Below, piece by piece: positions 8,387 through 21,024 of a DNA stretch of 64,000 bases; positions within the stretch are counted from its first letter, which is position 1; each line of letters starts with the position of its first letter. The DNA is from Marinobacter sp. SS13-12. GTDB taxonomy: Bacteria; Pseudomonadota; Gammaproteobacteria; Pseudomonadales; Oleiphilaceae. The notes beneath the pieces were generated by a model that saw only the letters and a program-made list of their open reading frames with translations, had not been told where the DNA came from and did not search any database. Position numbers and translations under genes: made by a program. The stretch spans positions 1,984,001 to 2,048,000 of the forward strand of contig NZ_JASSUA010000001.1 in assembly GCF_030227115.1 (NCBI RefSeq), written 5' to 3'.

Positions 8387-9135
8387 ATCAGGTCGCTCAC
8401 CAAATCCCACTGGTGGTTGTCGGCGGATGGGGCGTCGATGCGGCCATGCTCCTGCCCCTGTTCGACAATTGGCCGGGTGAAATCCACCTGGTGTCGCTTA
8501 CCGATACCATAATGGACCGATGTGAGACGGTCGCTGATGTCGCTACGTACCTGCTGGATCGTTATCCGTGCCCCTCGGTGTGGGCAGGCTGGTCCCAGGG
8601 TGCGCAGGTGGCCATGGCGGCAGCGTCGCAAGGTGATTTGCAGGTGTCCAGGGTGATTACCCTTGCGGGTTTCCCCCGGTTCGTCGCTGCCCCGGATTGG
8701 CCGGTTGGCATGGCAGCTGACACTTTTGAAACGTTCAGGGCAGCCGTTGCGGACGAGTCCGGTCAGGCGTGGCAGCGTTTCCAGCAGCTGTTGATACATG
8801 GTTGTGATGATTACCGGCAGGCTCGCAAGGACCTTCTGCCGTGGCTGAAGCATGGAACTCCGGTGAGCCCGGATAAACTGGTTCGCGGCCTGGAGTGGCT
8901 GGAAACGGAAGATCAGGTCGCCCTGTGGCGGCAAATCAGGGTGCCGGCGCTCCACCTCCAGGCAGGGCGTGATGCTGTCGTCCGCTCGTGGGCAGGTCGC
9001 CTTGCGCCGGCTGAACGCTCCGAGGTGGTAACCGTACCGGGAATGAGTCACTGGCCCCGGGGGCAAGCGCTTACGTTGTGCCGGGAAGAGATCCGGCGGT
9101 TCGTGTTCGGTAAGGGGGATTCATGGCAGGCCTGA
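8383..9135 (+). CDS. bioH: Pimeloyl-ACP methyl ester esterase, BioH-type alpha/beta hydrolase
   Basis: 250 residues from the ATG that overlaps the bioF stop. The catalytic triad can be read as S71 in GWSQG, D197 in QAGRDAV and H223 in PGMSHWP. In the pathway this esterase removes the methyl group that BioC placed on the growing pimeloyl chain. It is quite divergent from E. coli BioH, so the assignment rests on the triad and on its place between bioF and bioC, as in pseudomonads. Its end overlaps bioC by 13 bases. Confidence 0.85.
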   Translation: MNQVAHQIPLVVVGGWGVDAAMLLPLFDNWPGEIHLVSLTDTIMDRCETVADVATYLLDRYPCPSVWAGWSQGAQVAMAAASQGDLQVSRVITLAGFPRFVAAPDWPVGMAADTFETFRAAVADESGQAWQRFQQLLIHGCDDYRQARKDLLPWLKHGTPVSPDKLVRGLEWLETEDQVALWRQIRVPALHLQAGRDAVVRSWAGRLAPAERSEVVTVPGMSHWPRGQALTLCREEIRRFVFGKGDSWQA

Positions 9136-9953
9136 CAGCAACCTCCTCGCGGGCACCTGCGAAAACAGCGATTGCCCGGGATTTCGGCGCCGCATCGAAA
9201 ACCTACAACCCGGCTGCCCGGCTACAGCGCTACATGGGCCAGGTCATGGTTGATCAGCTCCTGGGGCAGGGTCGCCTGCCGGAAGCCGGCGCCGGTTGCC
9301 AGGTACTGGACCTGGGGTGTGGCACCGGCTGGTTTACCGGGCAGCTGGCGGAGATGTTCGGCGGGCCTGAAAGCTCGGTAACCGGCGCCGATCTGTCGCC
9401 GGGCATGCTGGACTATGCGCGGGCCGCCGGGGCTCCGGGAACTCACTGGCTGGTTGCAGATGCCGAGTCCCTGCCACTGGAAGACAATAGCCTGGACGTT
9501 GTGTTCAGCAACCTGATGATCCAATGGTGCAGTGATTTCACCGGTGTCCTGGCTGAATGCCGCCGGATTCTGCGACCGGGAGGGCGATTGTTCATCTCGA
9601 CCTTGCTGGACGGCACTCTGGATGAGTTAAGAAGCGCCTGGTACCGGGCTGATCCCGAACACGAACACGTGAACCGCTTCGAGGGCGAAGCCGCGTTTCG
9701 CAGTCAGGCCCTTGAGGTGTTGCCAGAGCCCCGGATCTCCACCGAATCCATCGCTCTGGACTATCCTTCGCCGCTGGCCCTGCTGGCGGAGCTGAAAGCG
9801 ATCGGGGCCGGTTTCAAAGGCTCGTCCCGTCGCCGTCATGCCACAGCGCCAGGCCGTTTACGGGCCATGTGCCACCATTACCCGAAAGGGAGTGATGGCC
9901 AGGTTTACGCCACTTACCAGGCAGCATGGCTGACTTGCCGCCTGCCTTATTGA
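9123..9953 (+). CDS. bioC: Malonyl-ACP O-methyltransferase BioC
   Basis: 276 residues. BioC methylates malonyl-ACP with SAM so that the fatty-acid machinery can extend it to pimeloyl-ACP methyl ester. The SAM loop VLDLGCGTGWFTG is at about residues 61-73, followed by the acidic strand end GADLSPGML and the family motif FSNLMIQWC. The N-terminal FGAASKTYN resembles the usual BioC start. Overlaps the esterase gene upstream and is followed by bioD after 19 bases. Confidence 0.94.
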   Translation: MAGLTATSSRAPAKTAIARDFGAASKTYNPAARLQRYMGQVMVDQLLGQGRLPEAGAGCQVLDLGCGTGWFTGQLAEMFGGPESSVTGADLSPGMLDYARAAGAPGTHWLVADAESLPLEDNSLDVVFSNLMIQWCSDFTGVLAECRRILRPGGRLFISTLLDGTLDELRSAWYRADPEHEHVNRFEGEAAFRSQALEVLPEPRISTESIALDYPSPLALLAELKAIGAGFKGSSRRRHATAPGRLRAMCHHYPKGSDGQVYATYQAAWLTCRLPY

Positions 9954-9972
9954 TACGGGAGTTCTCAGGGCC

Positions 9973-10665
9973 ATGGCCAGAAAAAGCTATTTTGTGACAG
10001 GTACCGATACCGGTGTAGGCAAGACCATGGTTTCGGCTGCCATCCTTGAAGCTGCAGCCTCCCTCGGAAGGCGCACATTGGCCATGAAGCCTATTGCCTC
10101 CGGCTGTGACGAAACGCCGGAGGGTCTGCGCAATGAAGATGCGCTGATACTGATGGAGGCCATGTCGGAGCCACTGGGTTATGATCAGGTTAATCCGGTA
10201 GCCCTGAAGCCTGCTATTGCCCCCCATGTTGCCGCAGCTCAGGCTGGCCGCACCGTCACGGCTGAACGCCTGGTGGGATTCTGTCGCGGTTTGCAGATGC
10301 GACCGGCGGAACTGCTGCTGATAGAGGGTGCTGGTGGCTGGCGGGTACCGCTCAATGACCGGGAAACCTATGCCGCTGTACCGGGGGTACTGCAAATGCC
10401 TGTCATTATTGTGGTGCCGCTGAAGCTGGGCTGTATCAACCATGCACTATTGACCGCCGAAGCCGTCCGCCGCGACGGACTGACTGTTGCCGGCTGGGTT
10501 GCCAACCGACCGGTTCCGGAGATTATGACCTGTGAGCACGAAACCCTGGAATACCTGGTGAACCACCTGGCAGCTCCCTGCCTGGGCGTCTTGCCATGGA
10601 AGGAGAGGGCAGACCCGAAAACACTGGCGACCAGCCTGAATGTGAACTGTTTGTTTGAAAATTGA
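9973..10665 (+). CDS. bioD: ATP-dependent dethiobiotin synthetase BioD
   Basis: 230 residues. BioD closes the ureido ring of dethiobiotin from diaminopelargonic acid, CO2 and ATP. The P-loop GTDTGVGKT is at residues 10-18, and the substrate/Mg segment EGAGGWRVPL and the late NRPV guanine/adenine-side motif are present. Length is normal. Last biotin gene of the operon; a small flagellar-like gene begins 51 bases downstream. Confidence 0.97.
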   Translation: MARKSYFVTGTDTGVGKTMVSAAILEAAASLGRRTLAMKPIASGCDETPEGLRNEDALILMEAMSEPLGYDQVNPVALKPAIAPHVAAAQAGRTVTAERLVGFCRGLQMRPAELLLIEGAGGWRVPLNDRETYAAVPGVLQMPVIIVVPLKLGCINHALLTAEAVRRDGLTVAGWVANRPVPEIMTCEHETLEYLVNHLAAPCLGVLPWKERADPKTLATSLNVNCLFEN

Positions 10666-10716
10666 CCAGGAATGTGGCTTACTTAAGTCAATTAATGGTC
10701 ATTGGACACCGCAGTT

Positions 10717-10962
10717 ATGATCAATAACACATTGGGAATCGGTATTCAGGGCATTCAGGACGGCATGCAGGGCATGGAAAATGCCGCCCGCCGGATTGCC
10801 CGTGGTGGCGCTGACGGTCCTCAGGGTAGTGCCGACGGTGCCGGTGGCCTGTTGGAGCCCATCGTTGATCTCAAACTCTATGAGCGCAGTGTTGAAGCCT
10901 CGGCCCAGGTGGTCAAGACGGCCGATGAAACTCTCGGTACGCTTCTGGATATCACAGCCTGA
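10717..10962 (+). CDS. Small protein with flagellar rod/hook-like ends
   Basis: 81 residues from the ATG at 10717 (the frame also allows a TTG at 10702). The N-terminus (IGIQGIQDGMQGMENAARRIA) resembles the helical start of flagellar rod and hook proteins. The C-terminus (VEASAQVVKTADETLGTLLDI) resembles their terminal helix with its TADE motif. The large middle domain of FlgC/FlgE/FlgG is replaced by about 25 Gly/Ala-rich residues. From memory, pseudomonads carry a similar small gene at this position after bioD. Role unknown; an export or rod-associated function is inference only. Confidence 0.7.
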   Translation: MINNTLGIGIQGIQDGMQGMENAARRIARGGADGPQGSADGAGGLLEPIVDLKLYERSVEASAQVVKTADETLGTLLDITA

Positions 10963-11208
10963 ACCTGTGTAGGTTGCGACCGCCCGGTCGTAATTAAAGC
11001 CACCTGAATCACTGACATGATGATTTCCGGTTCACTTCCCTCCGTCTCTCCAATGTATCCCCCTTCAGGAGTCGCAGCGGATATTGCAGGCCCACTCCGG
11101 CTGGCAACCGCCTGATAACCTGCGTTTTAGTCTCGTCCTTTCAGTTTTTCTCCCACGGTTTCCGAAAAACCTCACCACAAAATGCAACACAAATTTCGAG
11201 CATGGCTA

Positions 11209-11238
11209 TTGACAATTCTGTGCCTCTAAACGTATGTT
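11209..11238 (+). promoter_or_regulatory. Candidate promoter for first acyl-CoA dehydrogenase
   Basis: TTGACA (11209-11214), 18 bases, TATGTT (11233-11238). The -35 is perfect and the -10 moderate. The -10 lies inside the first of two PsrA-like dyads, which would suit repression. Confidence 0.5.
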
Positions 11239-11252
11239 TCAAACAAGTGTTT
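11228..11252. promoter_or_regulatory. Tandem PsrA-like operators
   Basis: Two copies of AAAC-N4-GTTT stand side by side: 11228-11239 and 11241-11252. PsrA, the long-chain fatty-acid-responsive TetR repressor of pseudomonads and relatives, binds GAAAC-N4-GTTTC-like dyads, and acyl-CoA dehydrogenase genes belong to its known regulon. The placement over the -10 region supports repression released by acyl ligands. Confidence 0.6.
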
Positions 11253-11353
11253 AATTTGCGGTGTGGCGACTGATGCCATGCCGTATGAGCAAACCCCGAG
11301 GCAAAGTGCTGTGACGTTTTCGCAGCTGTGACCGAAAATCTGAGGTGGATTCC

Positions 11354-13153
<1,800 letters not shown>

Positions 13154-13171
13154 GGCGGGCTTCAAGGGACC

Positions 13172-13206
13172 AAAAAAGCCCGCTCTCCCAGGAGGCGGGC
13201 TTTTTT
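13172..13206 (+). terminator. Intrinsic terminator after first acyl-CoA dehydrogenase
   Basis: AAAAAAGCCCGC and GCGGGCTTTTTT form a perfect 12-bp stem around an 11-base loop, with the T-run in the right arm. The symmetric A/T flanks would let it act in either direction, but only the rightward gene needs it. Confidence 0.9.
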
Positions 13207-13373
13207 CATGAAATGGCCGCCGGGACCTCATGAGTTGGGGGCGCCATTAGGGTAGAATAAACCACCATTAAAACAACCTGAGCGGACACATAGCCGAGGA
13301 AGTGAGCAGGGCCACAGGCTCAGGGTTGTTCACTTCGCAGACTGACTGAATTGTGGAATTTTGGAGAGATTAG

Positions 13374-15164
13374 ATGGCTGACTATCAGGCACCTTTACGT
13401 GACATGCGCTTTGTCCTGAACGAAGTTTTTGACGCGCCGGCGCTGTGGGCGTCACTGCCGAAAGTGGCAGAGAACGTTGACCCGGACACCGCCGACGCCA
13501 TTCTCGAAGAGGCGGGCAAGATTACCAGTGGTGTGCTGGCTCCGCTGAACCGCGAGGGTGACGAGCAGGGTTGTAAGTGGAATGATGGTGAAGTGTCTAC
13601 ACCGGAAGGCTTCCGTGAGGCCTACCAGACCATCGTTGAGGGTGGCTGGAATGGCCTGGGCGGCAACCCCGAATTTGGTGGCATGGGCATGCCCAAAACC
13701 CTGGTCGCCCAGTTCGAGGAAATGATGCAGGCTGCCAATATGGCTTTCGGTCTTGCCCCGATGCTGACAGCAGGTGCCTGCCTGGCCCTGGACGCCCATG
13801 GTAGCCAGGAGCTCAAGGAAAAGTACCTGCCCAACATGTACGCGGGTGTCTGGTCCGGCGCCATGGACCTTACCGAGCCCCATGCCGGCACCGATCTCGG
13901 CATCATCCGTACCAAGGCCGAGCCCAACGGAGACGGCTCTTTCAGTGTTACTGGCACCAAGATTTTTATCACCTGGGGCGAGCACGACATGGCGGAGAAC
14001 ATCATCCACCTGGTGCTGGCCAAGCTGCCGGACGCTCCCAAGGGCCCCAAGGGTATCTCCCTGTTCCTGGTGCCCAAGTTTGCAGTCAACGAGGACGGCT
14101 CTCTGGGTGAACGCAACAGCCTGAGCTGTGGCTCCCTCGAGAAGAAGATGGGCATCAAGGGCTCCGCCACCTGTGTAATGAACTTCGACGGCGCCAAAGG
14201 CTGGCTGGTGGGCGAAGAGAACAAGGGCCTGGCGGCCATGTTCACCATGATGAACTACGAACGCCTGGGGGTCGGCATTCAGGGTATTGGCGCCGCGGAG
14301 GCTTCCTTGCAGAGTGCCCGTGAATACGCCCTGGAGCGTATCCAGAGCCGTGCGCCTACCGGTGCCCAGCAGCCTGAAAAGGCCGCTGACCCGATCCTGG
14401 TTCATCCTGATGTGCGTCGTATGCTGCTGACCATGAAAGGCTATGTGGAAGGTGGCCGTGCCTTCTCCACCTACGTGGCCCAGTGGCTGGATATTTCCAA
14501 GTACTCCGATGACGACGAGCGCCGCAAGCATGCCGAAGGTATGGTGGCCCTGCTGACACCGGTGGCAAAAGCCTTCCTGACCGACCGTGGTCTCGACGCC
14601 TGCATCATGGGCCAGCAGGTTTTCGGTGGTCATGGCTTTATCCGCGAGTGGGGCCAGGAGCAGCTGGTTCGTGACTGCCGTATTACCCAGATTTACGAGG
14701 GCACCAACGGTATCCAGGCACTGGACCTGATGGGCCGTAAGGTCGTCGGTAGCCAGGGTAAGCTGTATGAGCTGTTTGCCGAGGATGTAGCCGCATTCAT
14801 CGAGGACAACAGCAGCGACGAATATCTGCGTCCCTATCTGGAGCCACTGGCAGCGGCCTTCGAGCGCCTGTCAGATGTGACCGAGCATGTGATCAACCAG
14901 GCGGGCGATAATCCCGACGCGGTTGGGGCGGCTTCGGTTGATTACCTGGATCTGTTCGGCCTGACTGCCCTGGGGTATATGTGGGCGAAAATGGTGAAAG
15001 CGGCGGCGCCAAAAGCGGAAGGTGATACTTCCGGCTTCTACAGTGGCAAGGTGAAGAGTGCGCGTTTCTACTTCGATCGCCTGTTGCCGAAGACGGTCGC
15101 GCTGGCCGAAGGCATCCGCAGTGGCAGCGGCTCAATGATGGCGCTGACCGCCGAAGAATTCTGA
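13374..15164 (+). CDS. Acyl-CoA dehydrogenase, large form (second copy)
   Basis: 596 residues with GGAGAG 6 bases before the ATG. Clear paralog of the gene upstream along its whole length: similar start (ADYQAPLRDMRF against PEYKAPLRDIKF), MDLTEPHAGTDLG, KIFITWGEHDM, catalytic IYEGTNGIQALDL and the same C-terminal extension. It has its own 5' region without PsrA-like dyads and its own terminator, so the two copies are probably regulated separately and may prefer different acyl chain lengths. Confidence 0.93.
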   Translation: MADYQAPLRDMRFVLNEVFDAPALWASLPKVAENVDPDTADAILEEAGKITSGVLAPLNREGDEQGCKWNDGEVSTPEGFREAYQTIVEGGWNGLGGNPEFGGMGMPKTLVAQFEEMMQAANMAFGLAPMLTAGACLALDAHGSQELKEKYLPNMYAGVWSGAMDLTEPHAGTDLGIIRTKAEPNGDGSFSVTGTKIFITWGEHDMAENIIHLVLAKLPDAPKGPKGISLFLVPKFAVNEDGSLGERNSLSCGSLEKKMGIKGSATCVMNFDGAKGWLVGEENKGLAAMFTMMNYERLGVGIQGIGAAEASLQSAREYALERIQSRAPTGAQQPEKAADPILVHPDVRRMLLTMKGYVEGGRAFSTYVAQWLDISKYSDDDERRKHAEGMVALLTPVAKAFLTDRGLDACIMGQQVFGGHGFIREWGQEQLVRDCRITQIYEGTNGIQALDLMGRKVVGSQGKLYELFAEDVAAFIEDNSSDEYLRPYLEPLAAAFERLSDVTEHVINQAGDNPDAVGAASVDYLDLFGLTALGYMWAKMVKAAAPKAEGDTSGFYSGKVKSARFYFDRLLPKTVALAEGIRSGSGSMMALTAEEF

Positions 15165-15181
15165 TCTTTCGGCGTACTATG

Positions 15182-15220
15182 AAAAGGCAGGCCCCTGGTA
15201 ACCCGGGGCCTGCCTTTTTT
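15182..15220 (+). terminator. Intrinsic terminator after second acyl-CoA dehydrogenase
   Basis: AAAAGGCAGGCCCC pairs with GGGGCCTGCCTTTT around a 9-base loop, ending in TTTTTT. A textbook strong terminator 17 bases after the stop codon. Confidence 0.92.
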
Positions 15221-15248
15221 AATGCACGAGTTAACGACCAATGTGTCG

Positions 15249-15884
15249 TTAAAGGTTTTCCAGCCTGCCCGGGTCCAGCACGAAGGGGTTTTCGTTGCCC
15301 TGGATCTCGGCAATCTGGCGATGCCGGGTCAGTTCCCAGTCATCCGGTGGATCAACCCGGTTCCAGTTCTTGAAAACCGTGGTCGCCCCTGCCCAGGGTA
15401 GGTCATAGGTGTCAACCATATAGGCAACCGTGCGGGCGACATCGCCTTTTACCTTTTCAGGGGGCTCAAAGAACTGGGTGCTCTCGCGAATGCCGCACTC
15501 ATTGGGTTCGATAACGGAACCGAGTTCTTCATACAATGCGTTGCGCCGCCTCATCTCGGTGCGGCTGCGAACCGGTACGATGTTATGAAGGTCGGAGGCA
15601 ATTTGCCGGTAACGGTCATTATCGGCACACTGGCTCGACGTGCCGCACTCAAGGGCACTACGAACCTTGGCCAGCGGGTAGATGTAGCCGTCCGTCAGCA
15701 GAAAGCCCTTGTTGGTGAAGGGGGTCTCGCAGAAGAAGGACACTCCTCCCTGGGCATAGAGCTTGCCCCAGAATTCGTTCTGGATAACGGTAGCGGGGTC
15801 ACTGAAGCGCGTGTTCTGGCTATTGACCAACGAAGATACCAGTAATACGGACAATGTCAGCAGGAAGACAGTCAGAGTTTTCAT
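15249..15884 (-). CDS. Endonuclease I (EndA)-like secreted protein, probably without catalytic histidine
   Basis: 211 residues from the ATG at 15884; hydrophobic residues 3-19 look like a signal peptide, so the protein is exported. The C-terminal two thirds follow EndA: SDLHNIVPVRSR (91-107 region), R114-N115, and DDWELTRHRQIAEIQGNENPF near the end, matching EndA's [20 protein letters not shown] as I remember it. However, where EndA has EHVVP with the general-base histidine, this protein reads GYIYP (66-70), with tyrosine at the histidine position. It may be inactive or use another residue. Leftward, monocistronic. Confidence 0.72.
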   Translation of the reverse strand: MKTLTVFLLTLSVLLVSSLVNSQNTRFSDPATVIQNEFWGKLYAQGGVSFFCETPFTNKGFLLTDGYIYPLAKVRSALECGTSSQCADNDRYRQIASDLHNIVPVRSRTEMRRRNALYEELGSVIEPNECGIRESTQFFEPPEKVKGDVARTVAYMVDTYDLPWAGATTVFKNWNRVDPPDDWELTRHRQIAEIQGNENPFVLDPGRLENL

Positions 15885-16007
15885 AGGCCATTTATACCTC
15901 TCGGCGTTCAGAAGTGCCTTGGCTGATCGGGCCATGTAGGGATGCTGGCTGGCCGAATCAGACAAAAAAATGACGCTTCATTCACTTATAATGAGAAGTA
16001 TGGCACA

Positions 16008-16031
16008 GAGGCCCTTTATGAAAAGAGCCTC
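16008..16031 (-). other. Stem-loop upstream of the EndA-like gene
   Basis: On the minus strand GAGGCTCTTT and AAAGGGCCTC pair over 10 positions (one G-T) around a TCAT loop. There is no adjoining T-run, so it is not a standard terminator; it could protect or attenuate the transcript between the coiled-coil gene and the EndA-like gene. Confidence 0.45.
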
Positions 16032-16053
16032 GTGGTGGGTATTTGTAGCATTC

Positions 16054-16069
16054 TGTTAACCGGTTAACA
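16054..16069. promoter_or_regulatory. 16-base perfect palindrome
   Basis: TGTTAACCGGTTAACA is a perfect dyad without spacer, 2 bases from the stop codon of the small coiled-coil gene and about 170 bases upstream of the EndA-like gene. It looks like an operator for a dimeric regulator, but I cannot name the protein. Confidence 0.4.
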
Positions 16070-16071
16070 CT

Positions 16072-16335
16072 TTACTTCAGTCGGTTACGGATGTTCTGGT
16101 AGCCAGATTTCAGGTCTTCACCAAGCTTGTGGGCGGTCTGGCGTGCTTCCTTTGACGCATCGTCTGCATCGTGGAGGATTCCGTCGAGCTTGCCGCGAAA
16201 ACGATCCCAGTCCTTTTCCAGATCGTCCCATTCGTCTTTGACATCTTCCCTGGCCAGATGCATCTGAACGCGGGCTTCGTCACGGTACTGTTTTATTTTT
16301 TCTGACAACTGTTTCAGATCGTCCTGGATACTCAT
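16072..16335 (-). CDS. Small charged coiled-coil protein
   Basis: 87 residues. The ATG at 16335 has AGGAGG 8 bases upstream, better than the GTG at 16344. The whole protein is a highly charged amphipathic helix (KQLSEKIKQYRDEARVQM, then WDDLEKDWDRFRGKL), with no cysteine or membrane segment. It resembles small stress-response coiled-coil proteins annotated in many bacteria, but I cannot tie it to a defined function. Monocistronic, between holA and the EndA-like gene. Confidence 0.72.
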   Translation of the reverse strand: MSIQDDLKQLSEKIKQYRDEARVQMHLAREDVKDEWDDLEKDWDRFRGKLDGILHDADDASKEARQTAHKLGEDLKSGYQNIRNRLK

Positions 16336-16434
16336 ATCACACACCTCCTTTGATGATTGACGGATATACCATGCTACCGAATGTCAAAATCTGTCAAGAG
16401 GGAAAGCAGGGGATTGCAAGCGACTTGATGTGGG

Positions 16435-17442
16435 TCAGGCGGGCCTGGCCAAAAGGGTAATCATGTCCTGGAGGTGATGCCAGGGGGAGAGGCTGTCAAA
16501 GCCCTTGGCAGCGCGGTCGGTGGCGCTGCACAGCTCCAGTGCTGCCATGAGTTGGCGGCGGTTCAGGCGCCTTGCTGCCTGCTCGACAGCCTTTGCTCTC
16601 TGGGGCTGGAACACGCCCCGTTTCTTAAGGAAGCCGGCCGTGTTCTCGCGTTTGGCGGCGGCGATATTCAGTTCCATGGTCAGGTTGAGATCCCGGGAGA
16701 GCACCGTCAGGAGGCCCAGTGGGTTTTCACCCTCCTGCTGGAGTACGCCGATGATTTTCCTGGCATGGGCTGCCCTGCCAGCAAGAAGTTCCGTGACCAG
16801 CTCGAAGCCGTTGAAGCGCGAACTGTCCTGAACAGCCTGTTCAATGGTTTCTTCATCAATGGTGGCTCCGGATCCCAGCAACGCCAGGCGGTCCAGTTCC
16901 TGGCTTGCTGCCAGCAAGTTGCCTTCCAGACGCTCAGCCAGGATGTCCAGGGCACCACGGGTCAGGCTCAGGCCGTGGTTGCGGGCCCGTTGCTGAAGCC
17001 ATCCCGGGAACCTGTCTGCATCAATTGGCCAGACCGGTACGTGAACGCCTCTGTTCTGGAGTTCCTTGTACCATTTGCGGCGGGTTTCAGCCGCATCCAG
17101 GCGAGCGCTGATCAATAACAGGATGATGTCCTCAGGCGGATTCTGCAGCACGCTTTCCATCACCGCCCGGCCATCGCCAAGTTTGCCCGTGGGGAGGTGG
17201 ATTTCAATACGGCGCTTTTCGGCAAACAACGACAGCGCACCGAGTTCCTCACCGACCCGGTTCCAGTCCAGCTGTTGGTCCGCGTGAAAGGTAATCCGGT
17301 CTTCAAAGCCCGCTTCGCGAGCGGCCTTGCGGACCTGATCGCAACATTCCTGAACCAGCAATGGCTCGTCCCCGGATATCAGATAGACCGGCGACAGGCC
17401 TTTCTGCAGTAGCTGGGGTAACTGGTGTGCCTGTGTCTTCAT
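16435..17442 (-). CDS. holA: DNA polymerase III subunit delta
   Basis: 335 residues. HolA is the clamp-loader subunit that opens the beta sliding clamp. The N-terminal beta-binding region (SPVYLISGDEPLLVQEC) is clear, followed by the AAA-like fold without a functional P-loop and the C-terminal collar domain. Its start overlaps the lptE stop by 4 bases, giving the same leuS-lptE-holA order as in E. coli. Confidence 0.95.
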   Translation of the reverse strand: MKTQAHQLPQLLQKGLSPVYLISGDEPLLVQECCDQVRKAAREAGFEDRITFHADQQLDWNRVGEELGALSLFAEKRRIEIHLPTGKLGDGRAVMESVLQNPPEDIILLLISARLDAAETRRKWYKELQNRGVHVPVWPIDADRFPGWLQQRARNHGLSLTRGALDILAERLEGNLLAASQELDRLALLGSGATIDEETIEQAVQDSSRFNGFELVTELLAGRAAHARKIIGVLQQEGENPLGLLTVLSRDLNLTMELNIAAAKRENTAGFLKKRGVFQPQRAKAVEQAARRLNRRQLMAALELCSATDRAAKGFDSLSPWHHLQDMITLLARPA

Positions 17443-18014
17443 GATGACGGATCAGTCTCTTCGTTGCGGGCCTGCTCCGCTTCCTTCCGCAATCGTTCAA
17501 TGCGATCTTCATCAATGGGCGCCAGCCGGAAGATGATCTGTTGTGCCAGGCGATCATGGAGCTGCTCCCTCAACGCCTCTTCTTCCCGCTGTTTGGCAAG
17601 CACGTTCGATTCGTCGTAGCGATAGGTTTCACTGGTATTGAGATCGGCGGGCTCAATAAGGGGAATGTTGTCTGCGGTGAGCACCTCGATGTTGACCGTA
17701 TGCCGCAACGTGTACTCGGCGGCGGCAGCGCGCAGGGTAATGGCACTGGCGCGCCGTTCCTGGCGGAACTTGCCGATCCTGAGGACAAAATCCGCTTCTT
17801 CGGCGGGCTTCAGTTCAATCCGGCCCAGCTCCAGCTGTTCCCGGACAGCGTCGCACAGTTGCCCCGGTACGTTATCGGCGCAGTCCACCGCCAGTGGCTG
17901 CAATGCTGAGGATACCGGTGGCGCGCCCCGCAACTGAAAACCACACCCTGCAACCAGCAGGGACAGGGTTGCTACCACCATGGGACGAATCAGGGAGCCG
18001 GCCGCCGGTTTCAT
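17439..18014 (-). CDS. lptE: LPS-assembly lipoprotein LptE
   Basis: 191 residues from the ATG at 18014. Outer-membrane lipoprotein that plugs LptD and delivers lipopolysaccharide to the outer leaflet. A signal peptide ends in the lipobox LVAGC, with the lipidated cysteine followed by GFQLRG, the conserved LptE start. The C-terminus is strongly charged and helical. It begins 1 base after the leuS stop and overlaps holA. Confidence 0.93.
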   Translation of the reverse strand: MKPAAGSLIRPMVVATLSLLVAGCGFQLRGAPPVSSALQPLAVDCADNVPGQLCDAVREQLELGRIELKPAEEADFVLRIGKFRQERRASAITLRAAAAEYTLRHTVNIEVLTADNIPLIEPADLNTSETYRYDESNVLAKQREEEALREQLHDRLAQQIIFRLAPIDEDRIERLRKEAEQARNEETDPSS

Positions 18015-18015
18015 A

Positions 18016-20628
<2,613 letters not shown>

Positions 20629-20731
20629 TCAAAAAAGATGTGCGAAGCGGCCGGACATTCTAACGCACACAAGGCTTAACAGGTAGTCTGCCAATTTGCT
20701 GATACTGTGCCATGCTTGGAGTTATGGTGAA

Positions 20732-20839
20732 GGGCAGAGCGGGTATGGCTGTCCAGGGCACGCTGTGAATACGTCCCTGTACGCTTGACAAAAACATCCA
20801 TGTTTTTGACATCCCTGGACAGCCATACCCGCTCTGCCC
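20732..20839 (-). repeat. T-family hairpin repeat T1
   Basis: Perfect 27-bp inverted arms (20732-20758 and 20813-20839) enclose a 54-base core. On the minus strand the core holds a CAAAAACAT/ATGTTTTTG hairpin (20789-20808) and TACAGGGACGTA (20770-20781). It lies between the divergent genes leuS and the zinc-ribbon gene, core-sense toward leuS. No T-run. Confidence 0.85.
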
Positions 20840-20883
20840 CGGACCTTGGCAGTCAGATCAGCAAGGCTATTGCCAATGTTTGG

Positions 20884-20993
20884 TGCCGGGGTGTGGGTGG
20901 CCTTTGCGGGACTGTCTGCAGCAGGGATGCTGCAGTCAAGCTTACATGGACGTATTTACAGCGTGTCCCGCAAAGGCCACCCACAGCCCGGCG
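20884..20993 (+). repeat. T-family hairpin repeat T2
   Basis: Perfect 21-bp arms (20892-20912 and 20965-20985), extended outward imperfectly by CCGGG. The core has CTGCAGCA-GGGA-TGCTGCAG (20916-20935) and TACATGGACGTA (20943-20954). Core-sense toward the zinc-ribbon gene, whose ATG is about 30 bases downstream. Back to back with T1. Confidence 0.85.
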
Positions 20994-21024
20994 CTGCACC
21001 TGTAACCCGGTAAAAGGAGCTGTC

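Larger units (their letters stand above)
10963..11353. other. Gene-free stretch upstream of the acyl-CoA dehydrogenase
   Basis: 391 bases without a convincing gene. The left 200 bases hold nothing I can name. The right part holds a promoter-like pair and two PsrA-like dyads, listed separately. Confidence 0.6.

Noticed and set aside
8383..9135. Frameshift suspected at the bioF-bioH-bioC overlaps
   Set aside because: Overlaps of 4 and 13 bases are normal translational coupling; all three proteins are complete.
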